DNA from: Methanomicrobiales archaeon HGW-Methanomicrobiales-1
Lineage (GTDB): Archaea > Halobacteriota > Methanomicrobia > Methanomicrobiales > Methanospirillaceae
DNA length: 64,000 nt
Direction of reading: 5' to 3'
Assembly: GCA_002839675.1 (NCBI GenBank)
Contig: PGYM01000002.1
Location: 228,111-292,110 of the forward strand
Shown here: one piece after another, positions 54,610 to 63,960 of the stretch
Numbering within the stretch: position 1 is the stretch's first letter
Layout of the letters: each line of letters opens with the position of its first letter
Made by a program: the position numbers and the translations under genes
Notes under the pieces: generated by a model
Database searches by the model: none
What the model saw: only the letters and a program-made list of their open reading frames with translations
What the model was told of the DNA's origin: nothing

Positions 54610-54863
54610 GCCGCTCATCCAATCGTTGACATTTTCTTATTCAATCTCTTTTTTGTGGACCACAGGTATTGCGGTTTTCCTGAAAAATTCCTGATCTGCG
54701 GGATTGTATTTATGTATCAGGCGCTCTATATGATGATCAGCTATGCGTCTATACTTTGTGCGATCTGTCTTCACTTCGGTATCTCACGCGGCGCATAATT
54801 GAATATTCGTAGTAAGGCCGTCAGGTTGACGATCTTTTATAGAGTAAGGAGGTTCGATTTCAT

Positions 54864-56099
54864 TTGCACGATGTGACAGTTCCCAGTGTCAATATAGGAG
54901 TTGTGGGTCATGTCGACCATGGTAAGACCACACTCGTCAATGCGCTTACCGGTACATGGACAGACCGACACAGCGAGGAGGTGAAGCGGGGTATCTCAAT
55001 CCGGCTCGGATATGCTGACGCGACTTTTTACCGGTGCGATAAGTGTGAAGGAACAGAAGCCTTCTCAACACGCGCCGAATGCCCGACCTGTAGTGGAACC
55101 GGTACACCATTCCGCTCCATATCATTTGTTGATGCTCCCGGGCACGAAACACTCATGGCCACGATGCTGTCCGGCTCGGCCCTTATGGACGGGGCGATGC
55201 TTGTTATCGCTGCCAGCGAGAAATGCCCGCAGCCCCAGACAAAAGAGCATCTGATGGCACTGGAGCTTGTCGGCATCAAAAATATCGTCATTGTCCAGAC
55301 CAAAATCGATGTGGTAAGCCAGAAAGAAGCGATCGACAACTACCACGAGATCAAGGCATTTGTCAAGGGCACCATTGCAGAAAATGCGCCCATTGTTCCC
55401 GTCTCATCCCAGAAGGGGATCAACATGGGAGCACTCGTGCAGGCTCTTGACAGCACAATTCCTGAACCGGTGCGGGATCCGGATGCGGAACCATTGATGC
55501 TGATCGCCCGTTCATTTGACATCAATAAACCCGGCTGTAACTGGAAGGATGTGAAAGGCGGTGTTGTCGGTGGGTCTCTTATCCGGGGCATCCTCCGCGC
55601 AGATGAGAAGATCGAGATCCGCCCGGGCAGACAGGTGCAGGTCGAGAACAAGATCAAGTGGATTCCTATCACGACAACGATCACCTCCATCAATGCAGGT
55701 TCCAAGCACGTGGAAGCGGCCACTCCCGGAGGGCTCCTCGGGGTGGGCACGAAGCTCGATCCAGCCCTGACCAAGAGCGATGCGCTTGCCGGCCAGGTGC
55801 TTGGACACGAGGGCAAGCTTCCCCCGGTCTGGGAGAAGATCCGGTGCAGTGTAACCCTGATGGAGCGGGTTGTTGGCGCTACAAGCGAGCTTATCATCGA
55901 GCCGCTCAAGCACAGCGAACCGTTGATGCTCTCAGTCGGTACCGCAGTCACCGTGGGTGTTGTGAGCAATACCAAGAAAGATCATGTTGAGATTGCGCTG
56001 AAGCGACCCGTATGTGCAGAGATCGGTTCAAGGATCGCTATCAGCCGGCAGGTGGGAGCACGCTGGCGGTTAATCGGGATGGGTGTGCTGGGCGAGTGA
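54864..56099 (+). CDS. translation initiation factor aIF2 subunit gamma
   Basis: GTPase subunit of aIF2 that binds Met-tRNAi. [19 protein letters not shown], the Arg-rich switch [20 protein letters not shown], a zinc knuckle ([10 protein letters not shown] and CPTCSGTG), [12 protein letters not shown] and TKID; EF-Tu-like domains II and III follow; 411 residues. TTG 54864 is the likely start, with AAGGAGGT (54846-54853) upstream; a GTG at 54873 is less well placed. First gene of the information-processing cluster; overlaps the PIN gene by one base. Confidence 0.97.
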   Translation: MHDVTVPSVNIGVVGHVDHGKTTLVNALTGTWTDRHSEEVKRGISIRLGYADATFYRCDKCEGTEAFSTRAECPTCSGTGTPFRSISFVDAPGHETLMATMLSGSALMDGAMLVIAASEKCPQPQTKEHLMALELVGIKNIVIVQTKIDVVSQKEAIDNYHEIKAFVKGTIAENAPIVPVSSQKGINMGALVQALDSTIPEPVRDPDAEPLMLIARSFDINKPGCNWKDVKGGVVGGSLIRGILRADEKIEIRPGRQVQVENKIKWIPITTTITSINAGSKHVEAATPGGLLGVGTKLDPALTKSDALAGQVLGHEGKLPPVWEKIRCSVTLMERVVGATSELIIEPLKHSEPLMLSVGTAVTVGVVSNTKKDHVEIALKRPVCAEIGSRIAISRQVGARWRLIGMGVLGE

Positions 56100-56479
56100 T
56101 GGTCCTCCTGGACGCCAATGCACTGATGATGCCGGCGCAGTTCCAGGTTGATCTCTTCGATGAGCTTCGGATGCTCGTCGGGGCATTTGACCCGGTGGTT
56201 CTCCCCGGAATAATAAAGGAACTCAACGGGTTGTCCCGGGCAAAAGGCCGGGATGGTGCCGCTGCACGCTGCGGCCTTACGCTGGCTGAAAAATGCACCA
56301 TTGCACAGATCACAGATCTGAAGGCAAACACGGTTGATGAACAGGTAATCGAATATGCAGCCCAAAACAAATGTCTGGTAGTCACCAATGACCGGCGCGT
56401 GAGAGATGCGCTGTTTGCACAGGGTATCGGTGTAATTTCATTAAGAAATCAGAAAAAACTGGAGATTTTACGGAGGTAA
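56099..56479 (+). CDS. PIN-domain protein (FCF1/UTP24-like nuclease)
   Basis: A 126-residue PIN domain: VLLDANALMM with the first catalytic Asp, an internal acidic ELNGL, and TNDRRVRDALF with the late Asp. Archaeal members next to aIF2-gamma are the FCF1-like (COG1412) group, thought to cleave rRNA precursors. It starts in the TGATG overlap with aIF2-gamma and is followed after four bases by rpo7. No VapB-like antitoxin is present, so a ribosomal rather than toxin role is likely. Confidence 0.88.
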   Translation: MVLLDANALMMPAQFQVDLFDELRMLVGAFDPVVLPGIIKELNGLSRAKGRDGAAARCGLTLAEKCTIAQITDLKANTVDEQVIEYAAQNKCLVVTNDRRVRDALFAQGIGVISLRNQKKLEILRR

Positions 56480-56483
56480 AAAA

Positions 56484-57122
56484 ATGTATCACAAATTGAT
56501 GCTTGAGGATAAGGTGCGGGTGCCCCCCCCAAGACTGGGCGAGAAACTCGAAAAAGTGATTCTTGAAGTCCTGCAGGAGCAGCTCGAAGGCAGCATCGAC
56601 AAGGAGATCGGGATCTTCATCTGCGTAACAAAAGTAAAGGACGTAGGAGAAGGAGAACTCGTTCCCGGTGACGGTGGTGTATACTACGATGTGAAGTTTG
56701 AGGCAATGGTCCTCAGGCTCGGGTTACAGGAAGTCATCGAAGGACTGGTTGTCGAAACCACGAGCTTCGGTGCATTCGTGAGCCTCGGTCCCATCGATGC
56801 AATGCTCCATGTCAGCCAGATTTCAGACGAGTATATCAACTACGATGAAAAGAACGCCCGACTCATATGCCAGGAATCCAAGAGATTTATTGGCGTAGGC
56901 GATGTGGTCCGCGTTCGCGTAGTTACTCTCTCGTTAAACGAACGAGAACCGCGTGACAGCAAGATCGGTCTGACCATGCGCCAGGCGGGCCTTGGCACCG
57001 CACTCTGGCTCGAAGAAGACATGAACAAGGAGAAAGAGAAGGCCAACAACCCGGATGGTGCAGTAAAAGAAACGCCGCTGAAATCAAAGGGCAAGAGGAA
57101 GGAGCATGCCTCCGGCGAATAA
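56484..57122 (+). CDS. rpo7: DNA-directed RNA polymerase subunit Rpo7 (E')
   Basis: Stalk subunit of archaeal RNA polymerase, which with Rpo4 binds nascent RNA and aids initiation and termination. N-terminal MYHKLMLEDKVRVPPPRLGE, then an S1 RNA-binding domain (VEGLVVETTSFGAFVSLGPI region, about 80-165). The C-terminus has an extra charged tail (about 183-212, Lys/Glu-rich). An SD (GGAGGT) lies before the ATG, in the end of the PIN gene. It overlaps spt4 by 17 bases. Confidence 0.96.
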   Translation: MYHKLMLEDKVRVPPPRLGEKLEKVILEVLQEQLEGSIDKEIGIFICVTKVKDVGEGELVPGDGGVYYDVKFEAMVLRLGLQEVIEGLVVETTSFGAFVSLGPIDAMLHVSQISDEYINYDEKNARLICQESKRFIGVGDVVRVRVVTLSLNEREPRDSKIGLTMRQAGLGTALWLEEDMNKEKEKANNPDGAVKETPLKSKGKRKEHASGE

Positions 57123-57312
57123 GAAGAAACAAGGGAAGGTCTGCCGTGACTGTCACCGCGTTGTTGAAGGCGAGAACTGTGTCATCTGCGGCACCACCAA
57201 CTTAAGCGAGGACTGGTCCGGTTACCTCGTTATCATTGATCCGGAAAATTCCGAAGTGGCAAAAAGGATGAATATTAAACTCCCTGGCCGCTACGCACTG
57301 AAGGTCCGTTGA
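57106..57312 (+). CDS. spt4: transcription elongation factor Spt4
   Basis: A 68-residue zinc-finger protein that pairs with Spt5/NusG to keep RNA polymerase processive. Cysteine pairs VCRDC and CVICG bind zinc, and LSEDWSGYLVIIDPENSEVA is diagnostic. Formerly called RNA polymerase subunit E''. It starts within rpo7 and its stop overlaps the next ATG. Spt5 is not in the window. Confidence 0.95.
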   Translation: MPPANKKKQGKVCRDCHRVVEGENCVICGTTNLSEDWSGYLVIIDPENSEVAKRMNIKLPGRYALKVR

Positions 57313-57803
57313 TGCTCACCCTTCCCGAAGAGCACCGTAAGCTCTTCAAGGAACCATTCGGGGAATTACACCAGAATATCAAGGAGATTATCCCTTTAAT
57401 CTCCAATGCTACCGTGTACGCGGTGGGTGATGTCGTCACCCACAACCTCCAGCGGAACGGGATCACTCCCGCCATTGCGGTGATTGATGGGCAGACTATG
57501 AGATCCCCCTGCAGCCGGATGCCTTCACTTCAGGGGGAGTGCATTAACGTGAAAAATCCCGCCGGGACCATCACTGACGAGTTGATCCAGGCACTCACGT
57601 ACGCGGTCAACCATCCGCCGGTGACCATCAATGTAGATGGGGAAGAAGACCTCGCAGTTATCCCCCTCATTCTCGCAGCTCCCTTAGGAGCAATCGTGCT
57701 CTATGGCCAGCCGCACAAGGGAGTTGTTATGCGCACGGTAAACCGTGAAGCACAAGAGACTGCACAGCAATTCCTTGACCATTTTATACGCTCTGATGCA
57801 TAA
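57312..57803 (+). CDS. GTP-dependent dephospho-CoA kinase (DUF359)
   Basis: Archaeal dephospho-CoA kinase, the last step of coenzyme A synthesis using GTP, of the DUF359 family and unrelated to bacterial CoaE. VYAVGDVVTHNLQRNGITPA, IAVIDGQTMR, NPAGTIT and VDGEEDLAVIPLI are the conserved blocks, with acidic residues at the nucleotide site. 163 residues. The ATG overlaps the spt4 stop (TGATG). Its presence inside a transcription-translation operon is usual in archaea. Confidence 0.92.
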   Translation: MLTLPEEHRKLFKEPFGELHQNIKEIIPLISNATVYAVGDVVTHNLQRNGITPAIAVIDGQTMRSPCSRMPSLQGECINVKNPAGTITDELIQALTYAVNHPPVTINVDGEEDLAVIPLILAAPLGAIVLYGQPHKGVVMRTVNREAQETAQQFLDHFIRSDA

Positions 57804-57927
57804 TTTCTGATTTCAACCGCAACACGGGCTCTTTTCGTTTCCTGTTATCGTTTTTACCGAGGGATAATATTTCCCCGTATTGGGTCATAGTTTAAATAAA
57901 CAGGTTTCCAATAATTACAGGATATCG

Positions 57928-58221
57928 ATGGACTTTGAGATCACCAGCGATAAAAGAAATGAGCTTTTATCCAGAAGAGAGGTTCAGTTTACCCTCAAAT
58001 ACGATGGAGCGACCCCCTCCCGCATGCAGATCATCGGCAAACTCTGTGCACTGCTCAACATAAAGGAGCACCAGGTTACTCTTGATACGCTGCACAGCAG
58101 CTTCGGTAAAACTGAAATCAGCGGTTCAGCCCGCATCTATGAGACCGAAGAGGTCAGGAACAAGACAGAACGCCCGCACCTTGCAGCGCGCGGCATGCCA
58201 AAGCCCAAGGAAGAGGCATAA
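57928..58221 (+). CDS. rps24e: 30S ribosomal protein S24e
   Basis: A 97-residue archaeal/eukaryotic-type small-subunit protein: [20 protein letters not shown], then [15 protein letters not shown] and [21 protein letters not shown]-like AGTTTAAATAAAC (57889-57901) lies 30 bases before the ATG, so this gene can be transcribed separately from the upstream cluster. The frame extends back to 57880, but the conserved start is the ATG at 57928. rps27ae follows after two bases. Confidence 0.95.
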   Translation: MDFEITSDKRNELLSRREVQFTLKYDGATPSRMQIIGKLCALLNIKEHQVTLDTLHSSFGKTEISGSARIYETEEVRNKTERPHLAARGMPKPKEEA

Positions 58222-58223
58222 CC

Positions 58224-58409
58224 ATGGCAGCGCCAAAGAAAGGAGCAAAAGCCAAGGGGCCCCAGAGGGGTGCGCACTTCAAGGTTGAAGGCGACAAGAT
58301 CACCACCGCAAAGAAATACTGCCCGCGCTGCGGACCCGGTATCATGATGGCGGACCACAAGGATCGCCTTACCTGCGGCAAGTGCGGATATACCGAATTC
58401 AGAAAATAA
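58224..58409 (+). CDS. rps27ae: 30S ribosomal protein S27ae
   Basis: A 61-residue zinc-ribbon ribosomal protein. Cysteine pairs YCPRCGPG and [11 protein letters not shown] bind zinc, with a basic N-terminus ([13 protein letters not shown]). No ubiquitin fusion, unlike the eukaryotic homologue. It sits between rps24e and the kae1-bud32 gene, its usual archaeal place. Confidence 0.96.
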   Translation: MAAPKKGAKAKGPQRGAHFKVEGDKITTAKKYCPRCGPGIMMADHKDRLTCGKCGYTEFRK

Positions 58410-58415
58410 GGACCA

Positions 58416-59999
58416 ATGCCTGTTTTTGGGCAGATACTTGGGATTGAGGGAACAGCCTGGAACCTCAGTGCCGCTCTTTTTGATCGCGATCTTATCGCAC
58501 TGGTTTCACGACCTTACAGCCCGGCAACGGGGGGTATTCACCCCCGGGAAGCGGCCCAGCACCATGCCTCGGAGATGAAGGAGCTGATCGGTTCGGTGCT
58601 CACGGAGCCCGATAAGATCACCGGCATTGCTTTTTCCCAAGGCCCGGGGCTCGGTCCCTGCCTGCGGACCGTGGCAACAGCAGCCCGGTCCCTTGCCCTT
58701 GCTCTCGACGTTCCCCTCATTGGGGTCAATCACTGCGTTGCCCACGTGGAGATCGGGTGTTTTGCTACCGGCTGCCGCGATCCCATCGTATTGTACGCAA
58801 GCGGGGCAAATACCCAGGTAATCGGTTACCTGAACGGCAGGTACCGCATCTTTGGCGAGACACTCGATATCGGCGTAGGTAATGCGCTGGATAAATTCGC
58901 CCGGTCAAAAAATCTCCCACACCCCGGAGGCCCCATCATAGAAGCGCAGGGTAAACAGGGGCAGTATATCGAACTCCCGTATACCGTCAAGGGAATGGAT
59001 CTCGCATTTTCAGGATTAGTCTCTGCGGCAAAGGACAGCAAGGCATCCCTGCCGGATGTCTGCTACAGCCTGCAGGAGACGGCGTTTGCGATGTGCGTGG
59101 AAGTGACCGAGCGGGCGATGTCGCTTGCCGGGAAGAACGAAGTGCTGCTTGTTGGCGGCGTCGGGGCGAACAGGCGCCTTCAGGAAATGTTGCGGATCAT
59201 GTGCGAGGAACGCGGTGCGCAGTTCTTTGTCCCCGAGCAGAAATATCTTGGCGACAATGGGGCGATGATCGCTTATACCGGGAAACTGATGCTGGAGAGC
59301 GGTAGCACCACTCCTGTTGAATCCTCACAGGTTAACCCATCCTTCCGCTCAGATGAGGTTGAAGTGACCTGGAAGCATGAAACCCCTGTTACCCATGCCC
59401 CGGTCCAGCCCGGTGGCATCACCAGTAAACGGGGGGCTGAGGCCATTGTCACCTTCCACGATGGACTTGCAGAGAAAATGAGGGTCTCGAAACGGTACCG
59501 GGTTGCACAGCTCGATAAGCGGCTGATCGCGGAAAGAACACGGGCTGAGGCCCGCCTTATCCATGCAGCCAGAAAGGGTGGCGTACCCACCCCCATCATG
59601 AGCGACATTACCACAGATACCATCGTCATGGAAGAAATTCAGGGAACCCTGCTCACCCACGCATTGCACGAATCAACCGTCAGGGAAGCCGGCAGGATGG
59701 TCGGAAAACTCCATAAGGCGGGTATCATGCATGGCGATCTCACGACCAGCAACCTGATCCTGCGGGAGAGTGACGGGAAATGCGTACTGATCGACTTCGG
59801 GCTTGCCCAGGCAACAACCGAGATCGAGCAGCGGGGCGTAGACATCCACGTGCTGTTCCAGACCCTGGAGAGTACAGCACCCGGAGAGGCAGATGTACTC
59901 AAAGCAGCCTTTGTCGCCGGGTATGCAGAGACCTTCGAGGGGGCTGCCGATGTGATCCATCGCGAACACGAGATCGAACTGAGGGGAAGATACCTGTGA
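58416..59999 (+). CDS. Kae1-Bud32 fusion: tRNA threonylcarbamoyladenosine synthase and its kinase
   Basis: Two KEOPS subunits fused in one 527-residue chain. Residues 1-325 are Kae1, which attaches threonylcarbamoyl to A37 of ANN-decoding tRNAs: metal ligands HCVAH (106-110), GPGLGPCLRT, and GGVGANRRLQ. Residues about 335-527 are the Bud32 atypical kinase/ATPase: catalytic HGDLTTSN and IDFGLAQ. Fusion of the two is known from other methanogens. The stop overlaps the next GTG start. Confidence 0.96.
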   Translation: MPVFGQILGIEGTAWNLSAALFDRDLIALVSRPYSPATGGIHPREAAQHHASEMKELIGSVLTEPDKITGIAFSQGPGLGPCLRTVATAARSLALALDVPLIGVNHCVAHVEIGCFATGCRDPIVLYASGANTQVIGYLNGRYRIFGETLDIGVGNALDKFARSKNLPHPGGPIIEAQGKQGQYIELPYTVKGMDLAFSGLVSAAKDSKASLPDVCYSLQETAFAMCVEVTERAMSLAGKNEVLLVGGVGANRRLQEMLRIMCEERGAQFFVPEQKYLGDNGAMIAYTGKLMLESGSTTPVESSQVNPSFRSDEVEVTWKHETPVTHAPVQPGGITSKRGAEAIVTFHDGLAEKMRVSKRYRVAQLDKRLIAERTRAEARLIHAARKGGVPTPIMSDITTDTIVMEEIQGTLLTHALHESTVREAGRMVGKLHKAGIMHGDLTTSNLILRESDGKCVLIDFGLAQATTEIEQRGVDIHVLFQTLESTAPGEADVLKAAFVAGYAETFEGAADVIHREHEIELRGRYL

Positions 60000-60574
60000 A
60001 ACAGAAACTGACCATCGTTACCAGCAATGCGAACAAAGCCGTGGAGGTTGCTGCTTTTTTCAGCGGCACACTGGAAGTAAGCCACGTTGCGCTGGAAATC
60101 CCGGAGCACCGTTCCGATGATGTGGGCGAGATTGCACGAGGCAAAGCACAGTATGCCTACGACCAGCTCCGGACCCCTCTCATTGTTGACGATACCGGTT
60201 TTTCCATCGATGCCCTGAGCGGATTTCCCGGCCCATATGCTGCGTACGTCCTGCACACAATCGGCAATACCGGCATCCTGAAACTCATGGATGCCGTGAA
60301 AAACCGGCAGGCCCACTTCACCACCGCAATCGCGTATGCGGATGAATCCGGTATACGGGTATTCACCGGCTCAATACATGGCAGCATCACGACATCCCCG
60401 CGGGGGGAGAACGGATTCGGCTATGATCCGATTGTCGATATCAACGGGAGGACTCTTGCAGAGATATCCCTTGAAGAAAAAAGTGTGATGTCCCACCGGG
60501 CCAAAGCCCTTGTCGCATTTCGGGACTGGTTTTTGGAAAAATACCCGTCCGGCCCTCTTGACACAAACGGTTAA
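59996..60574 (+). CDS. XTP/dITP pyrophosphatase (Ham1/RdgB)
   Basis: Nucleotide-pool cleansing enzyme that hydrolyses dITP and XTP to monophosphates. [13 protein letters not shown] at the N-terminus, [28 protein letters not shown] and the late MSHRAKAL are in the family order; 192 residues. It begins at a GTG in a GTGA overlap with kae1-bud32, which the in-frame extension upstream does not disturb. The pairing of Kae1-Bud32 with Ham1 is common in archaea. Confidence 0.94.
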   Translation: MKQKLTIVTSNANKAVEVAAFFSGTLEVSHVALEIPEHRSDDVGEIARGKAQYAYDQLRTPLIVDDTGFSIDALSGFPGPYAAYVLHTIGNTGILKLMDAVKNRQAHFTTAIAYADESGIRVFTGSIHGSITTSPRGENGFGYDPIVDINGRTLAEISLEEKSVMSHRAKALVAFRDWFLEKYPSGPLDTNG

Positions 60575-60620
60575 GAAGTCGTACAGCTTTGTTATAAGGG
60601 CAGAACAGGAGTGTATTTCT

Positions 60621-60767
60621 ATGGCAAAATTCCCTGAAGCCGAAGCCCGGTTACTCAACGTGAAGATATGTATGCATTGCAACGCCCGCAATGCGATCCG
60701 CGCAACCAGCTGCCGCAAATGCGGTTACCAGAACCTGCGCCCCAAGAACAAAGAGCGAAAAGCGTAA
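60621..60767 (+). CDS. rpl40e: 50S ribosomal protein L40e
   Basis: A 48-residue zinc-finger ribosomal protein: CMHCNARN and [10 protein letters not shown] supply the four cysteines, flanked by basic residues. A GTTATAAGG TATA-like box lies about 30 bases before the ATG, so it may have its own nearly leaderless transcript. The frame extends upstream to 60510, but only this part matches L40e. A T-rich terminator follows. Confidence 0.95.
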   Translation: MAKFPEAEARLLNVKICMHCNARNAIRATSCRKCGYQNLRPKNKERKA

Positions 60768-60782
60768 TTGAAATATTCAATA

Positions 60783-60802
60783 TTTTTTTCTCTCTTTTTT
60801 TG
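60783..60802 (+). terminator. T-rich terminator after L40e
   Basis: Seven T residues, CTCTC, then seven more T residues, starting about 15 bases after the L40e stop. It closes the information-processing cluster and faces a convergent gene ending at 60893. Confidence 0.6.
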
Positions 60803-60892
60803 GTTTTCAACCGAAAACACCTTAAAAACGGTATTAAAGTCACTATGACTTTTATGCACGTTTGACCCATGCCCTGAAAATTCAGGTCTGTA

Positions 60893-61543
60893 TTATGCGC
60901 TGTAATACGTGACCCGCTTTCCTTTCTTTGCGTATTCTCCCGCAAAAGTCTCGATATTGCGCTTGTAACCAATCCGGTCAACAAAACCCAGCTCACGCAG
61001 TTTCTCGCGCACCCGCATGACATCGGCTTCATCCGCCCAGTCCTTTGTATAGACATAGATTACCTTGCGGTTGTCCCGGGAGTCCGGGTTGGGTTTTGCC
61101 GTGCTCACTTTTGCCGAGATCCCCAGTTCGAGCGCCACGGTTGCATTGCGCACTTTGATCCAGGCTGCATCCGACTGATCCGGTTCCTGGAAGATCAGCC
61201 ACTTGCCCGCATTCTCGTCTTCGATCGCTTCGGGCGCACTGCCCGGTGCATCCTGGACAATCCAGTACATCTGCGTGGTCTTTGTGGGAAGCACCCCTTC
61301 ACCGTCACGGAGCTGCAGGTAGATGGTATCAAGGCCGGAAAAACGGGAGAGCATTGCCTCAGCCAGCTGCGGGTATTCTTCCGTGAATTTCTGGAAAATA
61401 GCCTCAAGCTCCGGTTTGAAGTCAATACCACCTTCAACAAGCGCATAGAGATATTTTTCCTGTGCCTGGAGGCTCCTGTTCAGGAGGTGCTCGAAGATGC
61501 CGTATGCCACGTCAGCCAGCGCTTCGGGATCGACTTCCGCCAT
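60893..61543 (-). CDS. DUF1917-like (putative phosphothreonine lyase domain) protein
   Basis: A 216-residue protein resembling DUF1917. GKWLIFQEPDQSDAAWIKVR, ISAKVSTAKPNP, VIYVYTKDWADEADVMRVRE and a final YKRNIETFAGEYAKKGKR segment are the recognisable blocks, fitting a small alpha/beta domain behind a helical N-terminus. The ATG at 61543 has AAGGT just upstream; the frame runs back to 61687 without support. Cytoplasmic. Function is unknown; the lyase name comes from distant similarity only. Confidence 0.7.
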   Translation of the reverse strand: MAEVDPEALADVAYGIFEHLLNRSLQAQEKYLYALVEGGIDFKPELEAIFQKFTEEYPQLAEAMLSRFSGLDTIYLQLRDGEGVLPTKTTQMYWIVQDAPGSAPEAIEDENAGKWLIFQEPDQSDAAWIKVRNATVALELGISAKVSTAKPNPDSRDNRKVIYVYTKDWADEADVMRVREKLRELGFVDRIGYKRNIETFAGEYAKKGKRVTYYSA

Positions 61544-61774
61544 GCGTACCTTTCCGATGTTACAAAATATAAGCTTGGTTATTGTTGCTGGTCCGGAGCG
61601 CGGGTTTGGTCGGGCAACTTCAGGTGCCATAATTTCTGGCAATGGTTTAGCAATGTTTTCGCAGCGCCGTTCCCAGGATTTATACAAGCCTGATCAGAGA
61701 AAACCGTTAAGATCCCAGTCGGATTCTGCACATTCGAATACTTTAAGAGCGCCCTCATCGAAAATGTACTAATT

Positions 61775-62662
61775 ATGGAATGGAAACGTGACTGGGGTCT
61801 TACCTCACGGGTCTGGCTGACAGGCCTGCTATTATTATTGCTCTATATTGTGTTCATGGGAATTCTCATGTTCGTATTCCCAAGTGCCAGCATCTGGTTA
61901 TTTGTCATACTGGCAGTGGGTATGGGATCAGTCCAATACTTCTTCTCTGATAAGCTGGTGCTTTGGTCAACCGGGGCACGCATCATTGAAGAGGATGAAT
62001 ATCCTGAACTCCACCGGACCGTGGAAAAACTCTGCAAAGAAGCAGATCTCCCCAAGCCAAGGATTGCCATCATGCAGAGCCCGGTGCCAAACGCCTTTGC
62101 CACCGGCAGGAGCCCGAAGCATGCAGTCGTTGCCTGCACAGATTCGATCATGCGCCTGCTCAACAAGGATGAATTGGAAGCAGTACTTGCCCACGAACTT
62201 GCGCATGTAAAGAACCGCGATATCCTGACCATGACCTTAGCCAGTTTTATTGCGATGATCGCTTCGATGATCATGCAGAGCTTCTTCTTTTCCGCATTGT
62301 TCGGCGGGCGTGATCGCGAAGGGGGCAGTTGGATCATCGTCATGATCGTTTCAGTTGTTGTGTATGCGATCAGTACGCTGCTCATTCTCGCTCTTTCAAG
62401 ATACCGCGAGTTCGCAGCAGATCGCGGCAGCGCGCTCATCACGAAAAATCCACGGGCATTAATCTCAGCGCTCAACAAGATCAGTGGCAGGATGGATGCG
62501 GTACCGCCGGAATACAAGGCAAAAGTCGAGGCGGCAAATGCATTCTTTATCATCCCTGCCCTTTCAGGCAAATCCTTCATGGAACTCTTATCCACGCACC
62601 CGCCACTTGAGAAGCGGATCGCCAATCTCGAGAAAGTCGAAACCGAGATGCGGGGCTATTAA
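61775..62662 (+). CDS. htpX: HtpX-like membrane zinc metalloprotease
   Basis: M48-family membrane protease for quality control of damaged membrane proteins. Two N-terminal helices (about 14-34 and 38-56), the zinc motif HELAH at 140-144, two further helices (about 153-175 and 186-206), then SRYREFAADRGSALIT with the third zinc ligand Glu. The C-terminal STHPPLEKRIANLEKVE is characteristic. 295 residues. A TATA-like AATACTTTAAGA about 35-45 bases upstream suggests a nearly leaderless transcript. Confidence 0.95.
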   Translation: MEWKRDWGLTSRVWLTGLLLLLLYIVFMGILMFVFPSASIWLFVILAVGMGSVQYFFSDKLVLWSTGARIIEEDEYPELHRTVEKLCKEADLPKPRIAIMQSPVPNAFATGRSPKHAVVACTDSIMRLLNKDELEAVLAHELAHVKNRDILTMTLASFIAMIASMIMQSFFFSALFGGRDREGGSWIIVMIVSVVVYAISTLLILALSRYREFAADRGSALITKNPRALISALNKISGRMDAVPPEYKAKVEAANAFFIIPALSGKSFMELLSTHPPLEKRIANLEKVETEMRGY

Positions 62663-62852
62663 CCCCTCTTTTTTTCTGCTATTGCGAGCATCCGGAACTA
62701 TCATTTCACCATCCTGAAACCGAGGATTGAATCGATCCTCCGGCACTCGAAACCATATCGCAGGGAATGGTATCCTGCCTTTATCGGTTCCCACGGATCA
62801 CCCCGCACATTTTTGCGAAAACTGATATAATGTCACAGACGATGCTGATGCA

Positions 62853-63881
62853 ATGAACCTGCAATGGCGGCTGGCCGTTGTGCTCGTGCTGGTCCTGTGC
62901 TTTGCACACCCGGTACTTGCTCATGTGCCGGTCAGTGCTGAGGGAAATTACGAGCTCAACACTGCGCTTCCCGTAGAAAATCCCACCAAGTCGTACGTGC
63001 TCTACGGCCACCTGCACGAAACAGGGGACGTGGCCTGGTACCAGCTCCGGATGAACCCGGGCGACCGCCTCGTCCTTTCGCTGATGACCCCGGGATACAA
63101 TGCATCCGTTCCGGATCTGATCGTCATGAGCCCGGGCACAGACCCATCATCTGAAGGGCTCCGGGAACTCCCCAAAACATTCAGCGTCCCCCAAGGGTAT
63201 GATGCAACGATCATACGCGGAATAACGCCACGGAATGCAGCGTACGAGCCATTCAGCCCGTCAGCGGTTTTTGAGGTTGCATCCTACACACAAGAGATCA
63301 CAACCCCGGGCATCTATTACGTTGCCGTTGTCAGCCCGTCGGTCGAAACCCGGTACAGCCTTGGCGTAGGCTATGTTGAAGAGTTCACGCCGCTGGAATG
63401 GGTGTTTGTCCCGTCCGGTGTGATCTCCACCCATCTCTGGGAGGGGCAATCGATCCTCGCGATTCTGACCCCGTTTCTTGCGGTCGTGGTTCTCGGGTTC
63501 ATCATGATCGCCCGGCGCGGGAAGCGGAAGGGGTTGCTCCTCACGTACCCTTCCTGGATGGCAACGATCGCCGGCTTATGTTATCTCGGAGGTGCCGCGA
63601 TCACACTGGTCCAGATGGTGCGGGCGCTGGCGGTGACCGGGCCTTCCTCTTCGCTTGCTCTGACATTGGTCTTTGCGATAATTCCCCTGTTACTGGGTGT
63701 CTGGGCGCTCCGTATTGGGCGACTGTCATCTCCATGGGCAATGCAGGTGCGGGCTACGCTGCTACTGATTGGCCTGTTGGGACTGGTCTTCTGGGCGGGC
63801 CTGATTGTTGGACCGGTGCTCGCTATTGGCGCGGCGGTACTGCCCGAACACTTGCCATACATCCAGCCTGCCAGGAAATAA
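62853..63881 (+). CDS. multi-pass membrane protein with extracellular beta domain, unknown
   Basis: I do not recognise this gene. The 342-residue product has a signal peptide (1-23), an extracellular domain of about 175 residues with YQLRMNPGDRLVLSLMTPGY (a CBM/PPC-like beta-sandwich turn pattern), then five or so transmembrane helices (about 203-223, 235-255, 262-285, 300-320) and a short tail. No catalytic motif. It is a single gene between htpX and a truncated gene. Possibly a surface sensor or transporter accessory; not shown. Confidence 0.7.
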   Translation: MNLQWRLAVVLVLVLCFAHPVLAHVPVSAEGNYELNTALPVENPTKSYVLYGHLHETGDVAWYQLRMNPGDRLVLSLMTPGYNASVPDLIVMSPGTDPSSEGLRELPKTFSVPQGYDATIIRGITPRNAAYEPFSPSAVFEVASYTQEITTPGIYYVAVVSPSVETRYSLGVGYVEEFTPLEWVFVPSGVISTHLWEGQSILAILTPFLAVVVLGFIMIARRGKRKGLLLTYPSWMATIAGLCYLGGAAITLVQMVRALAVTGPSSSLALTLVFAIIPLLLGVWALRIGRLSSPWAMQVRATLLLIGLLGLVFWAGLIVGPVLAIGAAVLPEHLPYIQPARK

Positions 63882-63960
63882 TCCCCATTTTTCAGTCATT
63901 TATCGCACAAATTGTATGCGGACATATTACCGGTGAAAAATGTCACTGTGCAGGTACTAA

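Noticed and set aside
54610-54863. hidden gene or tRNA before aIF2-gamma
   Set aside because: No frame with start signal, no T-loop sequence and no cloverleaf could be found; only a TATA-like box and SD near the end.
56099-56479. VapC toxin of a toxin-antitoxin pair
   Set aside because: No antitoxin gene is present and the operon position is that of the conserved FCF1-like archaeal gene.
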